From positions 1 through 6,430 of the forward strand of contig JAKBQS010000047.1 in NCBI GenBank assembly GCA_021835105.1: a stretch of 6,430 bases of DNA. The letters are read 5' to 3'. Source of the DNA: Microcaldota archaeon (GTDB lineage Archaea; Micrarchaeota; Micrarchaeia; Micrarchaeales; CABMGC01). The position numbers were made by a program, and so were the translations under genes. Below the pieces are notes generated by a model. That model had not been told where the DNA came from and did not search any database. It saw nothing but the letters and a program-made list of their open reading frames with translations. This document shows positions 1-4,977 of the stretch, one piece after another. Each line of letters starts with the position of its first letter. The stretch's first letter is position 1.

Positions 1-1
1 G

Positions 2-913
2 GAGCTGGCGCCCAGGGACATAGTCTCAAGGTCTATAATAACTGAGATAGAGAGTGGAAGGGGCCTGAAGCACGAATCAGGCTTTGATTATGTCCTGCTT
101 GATATGCGGCATATGGACAGGGAGGTAATAGACGGCAGGCTGCCGATGATAAAAGAGATAACTGTTAAGATGCTTGGGATAGATCCTGCAGAGGAGCCTA
201 TACCGATAAGGCCTGCTGCACACTTCACCATGGGCGGGATACATACGGGTATAGATGGCAGGATATTTTACGGACGAAAAGATGCAACTAAAGGGCTCTG
301 GGCTGTAGGGGAATGCGCATGCGTAAGCGTTCATGGCGCCAACAGGCTGGGAAGCAACTCGCTGAGCCAGTGCTCCGTTTGGGGGAGGATAGTCGGCGAG
401 GGAGCTGCCGATTACCTGAAGGCGCAGGCTGGATTCGAGAGGAGCTATGCCATGAAGCCTGGCGAGGAGGAGCTGGAGAGAATATCAGGCATACTCGATA
501 GGAAGGGAACGGTTAATCCGTATTCGCTTAAGTCGGAGATGCATGCGGTAATGGACAGGAAGCTTTATGTGTACAGGAGGATGAAGGTAATGGCAGAGGC
601 TGTAAGGGAGCTGCATGCGCTAGAGAAGAAGATAGGCGAGTGCTATATAGAGGACAAAGGATCCACTTACAATACCAACCTGAGGGACTTCCTTGAGCTG
701 GAGAATCTCATGACGCTCTCGATAGCAATAGCCGAAGGGGCTTCAAGGAGAAAGGAGAGCAGGGGTGCGCACGCGGTGGTAGAGTTTCCTAAGAGGGATG
801 ACAAGAACTGGCTAGTACATACGGTAGTGCAGAAGGGCAAGGGAAACAAGCCGCACATCTATTACATACCTGTAAAGATAACCAAGTGGAAGCCTCAGGA
901 GAGGAAGTACTAG
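2..913 (+). CDS. sdhA: Succinate dehydrogenase/fumarate reductase flavoprotein subunit, C-terminal part (5' end outside window)
   Basis: Catalytic FAD subunit that interconverts succinate and fumarate on the cytoplasmic face of the membrane complex. The frame is open from the first bases, so the N-terminal FAD-binding half, including the histidine that usually carries covalent FAD, lies upstream of the window; 303 residues remain. Visible family motifs, numbered in this fragment, are LAPRD (R5, matching the proton-shuttle arginine R287 of E. coli FrdA), AHFTMGG (H74, substrate-binding histidine), WAVGE (E104, FAD contact), HGANRLGSNSL (R115, substrate-binding arginine), and near the end KESRGAH followed by FPKRDD and NWLVHT. 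GSNSL is the form found in E. coli FrdA, where many SDHs have GGNSL, so frdA is an equally fair name. It ends TAG 8 bases before the membrane-subunit gene and heads the visible part of the operon. Family identity is certain; the physiological direction is not. Confidence 0.96.
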   Translation, partial: ELAPRDIVSRSIITEIESGRGLKHESGFDYVLLDMRHMDREVIDGRLPMIKEITVKMLGIDPAEEPIPIRPAAHFTMGGIHTGIDGRIFYGRKDATKGLWAVGECACVSVHGANRLGSNSLSQCSVWGRIVGEGAADYLKAQAGFERSYAMKPGEEELERISGILDRKGTVNPYSLKSEMHAVMDRKLYVYRRMKVMAEAVRELHALEKKIGECYIEDKGSTYNTNLRDFLELENLMTLSIAIAEGASRRKESRGAHAVVEFPKRDDKNWLVHTVVQKGKGNKPHIYYIPVKITKWKPQERKY

Positions 914-917
914 GTGA
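912..917 (+). promoter_or_regulatory. Ribosome binding site of the small membrane subunit
   Basis: AGGTGA overlaps the last two bases of the sdhA stop codon and sits four bases before the ATG at 922. It complements the conserved 3' end of 16S rRNA (CACCTCC region). It is the reason for choosing ATG 922 over the in-frame GTG at 886, which lies inside sdhA and has no such site upstream. Confidence 0.75.
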
Positions 918-921
918 GCTT

Positions 922-1332
922 ATGGAGAAGGAGACTTATGATTTGAGGGGTTCGCAGCGTAGCATATTCAGGGTTGGGCGCTTTGACAGGGAAGCGCTGC
1001 TGCACATGATAACTTATAGGGCACTGATATTCGTAGGCTTCATTGAGGGCGTGGTGCTTCTTTACTCGTCTATTTTCGGATATGGGATGGCGCTGGGCGC
1101 CATCTCGGATTTTCTGCTCTTCGTAGTTATGCTGATATTTATACCCGAGATATTCGAGATGCTAAAGGCATTGGCAGTCATCTCAAGCAGGGGAATAGTG
1201 TTCGGGCATCTTAACCATTCTTTCCTCGATGCGAATAATCTGGGCAGGAAGAACTCTCCTCTTGCTGCCTTGCCGTACCTTGGTACGCTTATCTGGATAG
1301 GGGTTATAATTGCGTTTCTGGTGAGTATTTGA
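922..1332 (+). CDS. Small three-helix membrane protein, probable SDH/FRD membrane anchor subunit
   Basis: A 136-residue protein lying between the flavoprotein and iron-sulfur genes, the usual place for an SdhC/SdhD-type anchor. I see no sequence motif that proves the family, so the role is inferred from position, size and hydrophobicity. A polar N-terminus of about 30 residues is followed by hydrophobic segments at about 31-53, 57-80 and 115-136; a polar loop at about 88-114 contains RGIVFGHLNHS. The only histidines are H28, H96 and H99, at a helix edge or in the loop, so no obvious in-membrane heme ligand exists. The protein ends directly on its third hydrophobic segment. ATG 922 is chosen because of the AGGTGA four bases upstream; a GTG at 886 would add 12 residues within sdhA. 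The stop codon overlaps the TTG start of the next gene by two bases. Confidence 0.75.
   Translation: MEKETYDLRGSQRSIFRVGRFDREALLHMITYRALIFVGFIEGVVLLYSSIFGYGMALGAISDFLLFVVMLIFIPEIFEMLKALAVISSRGIVFGHLNHSFLDANNLGRKNSPLAALPYLGTLIWIGVIIAFLVSI
1320..1324 (+). promoter_or_regulatory. Ribosome binding site supporting a TTG start for sdhB
   Basis: GGTGA lies inside the last codons of the anchor gene, four bases before TTG 1329. Motif and spacing are the same as before ATG 922, which supports initiation at the TTG that overlaps the anchor stop codon. The competing ATG at 1350 has only AGGG, 11 bases upstream. Confidence 0.6.
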
Positions 1333-2315
1333 TTAGGGCTTCTAGATATATGGTGCTTCTTTATGCCTCGATGGCCGGGGTTCCGGCTATGATATTCCTA
1401 AGGGTTGTTTTCGGCATCCTTGGCATGAGCCTGCTTCAGAACGCTGCAGGATTCCTTGCAGGGCTGGGGCTTGTGGTATTTGGCATCGTCGGATTTATTG
1501 AGGTATATATGCATCCGCAGAACAAGCGCATGGAACAGGTGAAGGAAGAAACCGATGAGACCCGCACACTAAGTCCAGACGCGAAGAAAGATACTATTGT
1601 GATGAGGGTATCCCGCTTTGCAGGGGGAAGCAAGGGGATTGAGATGAGGGATTACAAGGTGAAGGTAAGCAAGTTTACGACAGTCCTTGAGGCACTTCTT
1701 ATGATAAAGGAGACGCAGGACAGCACGCTATCGGTGAGGTACAGCTGCAGGATGGGCATCTGTGGATCATGCGGGGTTGTGGTGAACGGGAAGCCATCGC
1801 TTGCATGCGAGCTTAACGCGGAGAAGACTGCAGTGGACGGCTGCGTGAAGGTGGAGCAGATGAAAGCACACCCTCTGCTCAAGGATCTTGTAACGGATTT
1901 TGATGATTTCTTTGCAAAGCATAAGGCCATAAGGCCTGGGCTGTACAGGAAGGATAGCAAGGAGAAGTACGCAGCCGAGAAGGAGTATAAGCAGAGCCAG
2001 GATGAGCTTAACAAGTTCCTGCCTTATTCTTACTGCATAATGTGCGGCCTCTGCCTTGACGCATGTCCTATAAGCAATTCCAATGCGGAGTTCCTCGGCC
2101 CGCAGGCGCTCTCTCAGGCGTACAGATATTATGCTGATTCAAGAGACCAGGATGGAAAGACGCGGCTCTTTGATGTTGATGAGCTGAAGGGCATCTGGGG
2201 CTGCGAATTCGCCGGTGCGTGTTCCCACGTCTGTCCAAAGGGAGTGGATCCTGCATCTGCAATACAGCTGCTTAAGAACGAGGCTGCAAAATCCATACTG
2301 GAAAAGGGTGAATAG
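1329..2315 (+). CDS. sdhB: Succinate dehydrogenase/fumarate reductase iron-sulfur subunit with N-terminal two-helix membrane extension
   Basis: Iron-sulfur subunit that carries electrons between the flavin of SdhA and the membrane quinone. The 328 residues exceed the usual size of about 230-260 because of an extension. Residues about 7-30 and 36-61 are hydrophobic and probably form two membrane helices; a charged linker runs to about 88, and the normal SdhB domain begins near MRVSRF at 92. All eleven expected cluster cysteines are present: C140, C145, C148 and C160 for [2Fe-2S]; C236, C239, C242 and C302 for [4Fe-4S]; C246, C292 and C298 for [3Fe-4S]. The stretch CPISNSNAEFLGP has FrdB-like spacing and lacks the quinone-site tryptophan of E. 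coli SdhB. The TTG start at 1329 fits the GGTGA site and the overlap with the previous stop; ATG 1350 would remove seven residues. No stop codon separates the membrane part from the SdhB part. Confidence 0.93.
   Translation: MIRASRYMVLLYASMAGVPAMIFLRVVFGILGMSLLQNAAGFLAGLGLVVFGIVGFIEVYMHPQNKRMEQVKEETDETRTLSPDAKKDTIVMRVSRFAGGSKGIEMRDYKVKVSKFTTVLEALLMIKETQDSTLSVRYSCRMGICGSCGVVVNGKPSLACELNAEKTAVDGCVKVEQMKAHPLLKDLVTDFDDFFAKHKAIRPGLYRKDSKEKYAAEKEYKQSQDELNKFLPYSYCIMCGLCLDACPISNSNAEFLGPQALSQAYRYYADSRDQDGKTRLFDVDELKGIWGCEFAGACSHVCPKGVDPASAIQLLKNEAAKSILEKGE
2306..2311 (+). promoter_or_regulatory. Ribosome binding site of fumC
   Basis: GGGTGA lies in the last codons of sdhB. It is three bases from GTG 2315, which overlaps the sdhB TAG by one base, and nine bases from ATG 2321. 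The short spacing resembles the other two sites of the operon and mildly favours GTG 2315; ATG 2321 remains possible. Confidence 0.55.
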
Positions 2316-3703
2316 TGCGCATGGCAGGATATAGGACGGAGAGGGACGTTCTTGGCAGCGTAAAGGTGCCTTCGGATGCTTATTATGGTTCTGAGACTGC
2401 GAGGGCGGTTGATAATTTCAGGATCTCAGGCGAGAGGATGGACCTTGAATTTATCAGGGCCTATGCCTTGCTTAAGAAGTGCGCAGCAAAGGCCAACATG
2501 AAGATAGGGAAACTGGACAAGGAGAAGGGATCGCTTATAGTAAAGGCATGTGATGCAGTAATAAGAGGCGGCTTATCTGATCAGTTCGTAGTAGACGTCT
2601 TTCAGGCTGGCGCAGGGACGAGCGTTAACATGAACCTCAATGAGGTGATAGCCAACAAGGCGCTTGAGATTGCAGGAAGGAGAAAAGGGGATTACAGGCA
2701 TATACACCCCAATGACCACGTTAACATGTCCCAATCCACAAATGACACTTTTCCGACTGTTATTGATATATCTGCGTACTCTGCCGTAAACAAGTCCCTG
2801 ATTCCTGCACTTAAGGGCCTTGAGATGGCTCTTATGCGCAAGTCGCATGAATTCGCAAGGATAGTGAAGCTTGGGAGGACGCACCTTCAGGATGCTGTGC
2901 CGATAACACTAGGAGAGGAGTTCTCAGGTTACGCATGGTCGGTGAGGCGCTCCAGGGAAGAAGTAGAGCGACGGGGCGGGCTGCTGCTGGAGATACCCAT
3001 AGGCGGCACTGCCGTTGGTACGGGAATTAATGCTGGAGAGGCTTATAAGTCAATGGTAATGAGCGAGCTTAGGAAGGAGACTGGCTACAGGTTCATAGCC
3101 TCCAGGAACGTTTTTTCATCTATGCAGGGCAGGATAGAAGTGGTGGCAGTCAGCAATGCAATAAACGAGGCTGCAATATCCATAGGGAAGATAGCAAATG
3201 ATTTAAGGCTCCTTGGATCTGGTCCCAGAGGCGGGCTTGGCGAGCTGCTTCTGCCTGAAGTCCAGCCAGGCTCATCGATAATGCCTGGAAAGATAAACCC
3301 GAGCATGGCGGAGATGATGAACATGGCATGCTTTGAGGTATCTGGAAAGACTCTTTCCATAACCAATGCTGCTTCTTCGGGGCAGTTGGAGCTTAATGTA
3401 TTTATGCCAATCATGGCGCATGACTTCCTAACTGAGATACGCGTATTGTCTGGTGCCGTTAGTGCTTTCACAGATAAATGCATACGTGGAATCAAACCTA
3501 ACAAAGCAAGGATATCAGAGCTTGTGGAGAGAAACATATCAATAGCCACCTCGCTTACGCCCAAGATAGGCTATGCTGCTGCGGCAGAGATAGCAAGGGA
3601 GGCTTACAAAAAGGGCATGAGCGTTAGGGAGGTGTGCAAGGCAAAAGGAATATTGAGCGAAGAGGAGCTTGATGCGCTTCTAGACCCTGCAAGGTTAGTC
3701 TGA
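2315..3703 (+). CDS. fumC: Class II fumarate hydratase (fumarase C)
   Basis: Iron-independent, normally homotetrameric enzyme that reversibly hydrates fumarate to L-malate, the step next to the SDH/FRD reaction encoded upstream. The 462 residues match the family's usual length. Motifs in order: HPNDHVNMSQSTNDTFPT (131-148); GRTHLQDAVP (187-196), where T189-H190 match the Thr-His pair of FumC while aspartase normally has Gln in place of His; GGTAVGTGINA (230-240); and the superfamily signature GSSIMPGKINP (319-329) with S320, K326 and N328 matching S318, K324 and N326 of E. coli FumC. The C-terminal SEEELDALLDP is the typical small fumarase tail domain. Aspartase is the main alternative, made unlikely by H190, by MPGK (MPAK in aspartase) and by the neighbours. 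GTG 2315 is taken because of the close GGTGA site; an ATG start at 2321 would shorten the protein by two residues. Confidence 0.95.
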   Translation: MRMAGYRTERDVLGSVKVPSDAYYGSETARAVDNFRISGERMDLEFIRAYALLKKCAAKANMKIGKLDKEKGSLIVKACDAVIRGGLSDQFVVDVFQAGAGTSVNMNLNEVIANKALEIAGRRKGDYRHIHPNDHVNMSQSTNDTFPTVIDISAYSAVNKSLIPALKGLEMALMRKSHEFARIVKLGRTHLQDAVPITLGEEFSGYAWSVRRSREEVERRGGLLLEIPIGGTAVGTGINAGEAYKSMVMSELRKETGYRFIASRNVFSSMQGRIEVVAVSNAINEAAISIGKIANDLRLLGSGPRGGLGELLLPEVQPGSSIMPGKINPSMAEMMNMACFEVSGKTLSITNAASSGQLELNVFMPIMAHDFLTEIRVLSGAVSAFTDKCIRGIKPNKARISELVERNISIATSLTPKIGYAAAAEIAREAYKKGMSVREVCKAKGILSEEELDALLDPARLV

Positions 3704-3976
3704 TATTCTCCACGAATAAATTTGCATGGCCCCATTTTGGCCATATGCATATGCTTTCATAGGTTGCCTTTTGGAGCATATAGGTGTGCCCTCAAATATA
3801 TATCCGCCTTTATTAAATTGGCCCGTGTTGCTTCGCATTTCTTCGAATCCATTCTTCTCGTTGCATAATCCTTGTCCAATAATGCAGTTTCTGATTACAT
3901 GTGCGGCGGCTTCTTCTCCTGCTGCACAGCATATCTGCCACCGCTCCGGAACTCTATGCGGTGGTTTATTGCACAT
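3695..3976 (-). CDS. Doubtful small hypothetical protein
   Basis: An open frame of 93 residues that I do not recognise. It begins with ATG 9 bases after an in-frame TAG and ends nine bases inside the antisense 3' end of fumC. The product would have six cysteines (C2, C16, C17, C31, C38, C67), an alanine-rich stretch around 18-25, no signal peptide and no membrane segment. There is no ribosome binding site, but TTTATACA at 4006-3999 is centred about 26 bases upstream of the ATG, right for a leaderless archaeal mRNA. Against it: its codon choice (CAA and GAA frequent) differs from the CAG/GAG/AAG/AGG preference of the operon genes, and the opposite strand is also open over much of the region. 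It could be a chance ORF or a decayed gene. Confidence 0.3.
   Translation of the reverse strand: MCNKPPHRVPERWQICCAAGEEAAAHVIRNCIIGQGLCNEKNGFEEMRSNTGQFNKGGYIFEGTPICSKRQPMKAYAYGQNGAMQIYSWRISD
3726..3753. repeat. Inverted repeat next to a perfect 12-base palindrome, 23 bases after fumC
   Basis: ATGGCC (3726-3731) and GGCCAT (3739-3744) can form a six-base-pair stem with a seven-base loop. The right arm overlaps the start of CATATGCATATG (3742-3753), a perfect palindrome. No poly-T tract follows, so a bacterial-type terminator is not supported. Possible roles are a 3'-end stabilising hairpin for fumC mRNA or a binding site for a dimeric protein; neither is shown. Confidence 0.5.
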
Positions 3977-3998
3977 TGTGTACTATGGCTTATGAATG

Positions 3999-4006
3999 TG
4001 TATAAA
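3999..4006 (-). promoter_or_regulatory. TATA-like element upstream of the doubtful small ORF
   Basis: Read on the minus strand, TTTATACA has its centre about 26 bases upstream of ATG 3976, so transcription would begin at or within a base or two of the start codon. The preceding GCGCGC does not resemble a purine-rich BRE, which weakens the call. Confidence 0.3.
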
Positions 4007-4042
4007 GCGCGCATCTGGCATTGCCACTGTGTAACACACTGT

Positions 4043-4861
4043 TTATGGTGGCTGGGAGAATAGCCCCTGGTAGAATGCGTAGTATGATGAGCCACCCATA
4101 GTGAAATTGAAGTCTACAACCTGGCCGCTGGACATTTTTGCGTAGCCGTTTAGTTTTAATGGTATATTGTACTGGGCAGATATGCATGTGTTGAAGTATA
4201 ATGTAGCCGGGATAAATCCTGATGAACCTACAACGGTTCCGTTAAACATTATTGTTGCGGTGCCGTCCATGCTATAGCATGGCTGCGATAGGTACATCTG
4301 CAATCCGTATGAGTTTGTAGATACGTTGCCAAGGGTGCTTAAATTGGCTATTTCATCTGCAAACCCAATAATAGGAGCGTAAGGCTTCTCGTATACGCAG
4401 GTGGGGCTCGGAGACGTCTGGTATATTTTATTGTAATAAGTAGTGCATACTATACCAGAAGAGGATAGGTTTACAAGTTGTGCGGTGATTTTGCCATAGT
4501 TGCCGTTGGTATGCGTTATGCTCAGCGATAAGTATGTGTTGGTGGATATTTTGTTGGTATTGTTATTGTAATAGAAGCTCTTGTTATAAAAAAAATTTAT
4601 AAAGGGATCGGAGCCGTTCAACACAACGCTGCCGTTGTAGCTTAGGTTAAAAGTCTTTGCAGAGCTTATCTTTGAAAGCATTATCGATTGCAGGGTGCTC
4701 GCGTTGAGCTGCTTTGCCGTTAACAGCATATAGGGCAGCGACCCGTATACAAAGACAAGGTATGCCAATACCGCTATAATGACTACAGATATGATAAGTC
4801 CTATGTGCCTGCTCTTTCTCTTAGCAGGATTGGTGTTGCTGCGCTTGTCTTTATTTGCCAT
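4043..4861 (-). CDS. Single-pass membrane protein with a sequon-rich extracellular domain, function unknown
   Basis: A 272-residue protein of no family I recognise. A basic, cytoplasmic-looking N-terminus (KDKR, AKRKSRH) is followed by one hydrophobic segment at about 19-40, then about 230 residues rich in Asn, Ser, Thr and Tyr. This outer part has 11 N-X-S/T sequons (N53, N72, N76, N82, N93, N100, N131, N173, N179, N207, N252) and four cysteines (C139, C155, C195, C226) that could form two disulfides. The architecture suggests an N-terminally anchored surface glycoprotein; pilin-like or substrate-binding roles cannot be told apart. The gene is visibly richer in A/T than its neighbours and has an uninterrupted run of eight T on its coding strand (4588-4595). 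No ribosome binding site precedes the ATG, but a TATA-like box lies about 33 bases upstream, suggesting a very short leader. It is convergent with fumC. Confidence 0.85.
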   Translation of the reverse strand: MANKDKRSNTNPAKRKSRHIGLIISVVIIAVLAYLVFVYGSLPYMLLTAKQLNASTLQSIMLSKISSAKTFNLSYNGSVVLNGSDPFINFFYNKSFYYNNNTNKISTNTYLSLSITHTNGNYGKITAQLVNLSSSGIVCTTYYNKIYQTSPSPTCVYEKPYAPIIGFADEIANLSTLGNVSTNSYGLQMYLSQPCYSMDGTATIMFNGTVVGSSGFIPATLYFNTCISAQYNIPLKLNGYAKMSSGQVVDFNFTMGGSSYYAFYQGLFSQPP

Positions 4862-4889
4862 GTAAACATATAGGTCTTGATTCAGAAGG

Positions 4890-4898
4890 TTTATAAAA
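4890..4898 (-). promoter_or_regulatory. TATA-like promoter element of the sequon-rich membrane protein
   Basis: On the minus strand this reads TTTTATAAA, with 28 bases between it and ATG 4861. With the archaeal spacing of about 26 bases from box centre to start site, transcription would begin roughly 5-8 bases before the ATG, consistent with the missing ribosome binding site. The core TTTATAAA is itself palindromic, but no gene lies downstream in the plus direction. The rest of the 116-base gap (4862-4977) shows nothing else I can support. Confidence 0.55.
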
Positions 4899-4977
4899 TA
4901 AGCTTAGAGCTGCGACTTTACCTGTACTATGGCATCGCAATAACTGCACGTTTCAGCCAGGCTATGTGGTACAAGTC

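Larger units (their letters stand above)
3704..4042. other. Spacer between convergent transcription units
   Basis: A stretch of 339 bases between the fumC stop and the stop of the minus-strand membrane protein. I see no tRNA, CRISPR or insertion-sequence structure and no long T-run on either strand that would mark a clear archaeal terminator. It contains an inverted repeat and palindrome near 3726-3753, a TATA-like element on the minus strand at 3999-4006 and one doubtful minus-strand ORF. A weak inverted repeat, GCCAC at 4023-4027 and GTGGC at 4048-4052, spans the end of the membrane-protein gene. Confidence 0.7.

Noticed and set aside
77..334. Minus-strand frame opposite sdhA
   Set aside because: It is antisense to the highly conserved active-site region of the flavoprotein, which explains all the sequence constraint there.
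1602..2315. Normal-length SdhB starting at the internal ATG 1602
   Set aside because: This ATG matches the usual SdhB start but has no GGTGA upstream, and the preceding 270 bases are an open, hydrophobic frame joined to it, with a good start signal overlapping the previous gene. The fused form is simpler, though only experiment can settle it.
2315..3703. Aspartase or another lyase of the fumarase superfamily
   Set aside because: GRTHLQD carries His where aspartase has Gln, the signature reads MPGK and not MPAK, and the gene is coupled to SDH/FRD genes, all favouring fumarase.
3726..3995. Plus-strand open frame of 89 codons in the spacer
   Set aside because: No ribosome binding site or promoter-like element precedes it, its start lies in the inverted repeat, and its codons (CGC, CTT, TTG) do not resemble those of the operon genes; at best a shadow of the doubtful minus-strand frame.
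4023..4052. Inverted repeat GCCAC/GTGGC as a terminator for the membrane-protein gene
   Set aside because: The stem is only five base pairs with a 20-base loop, it overlaps coding sequence and no T-run follows on the minus strand.
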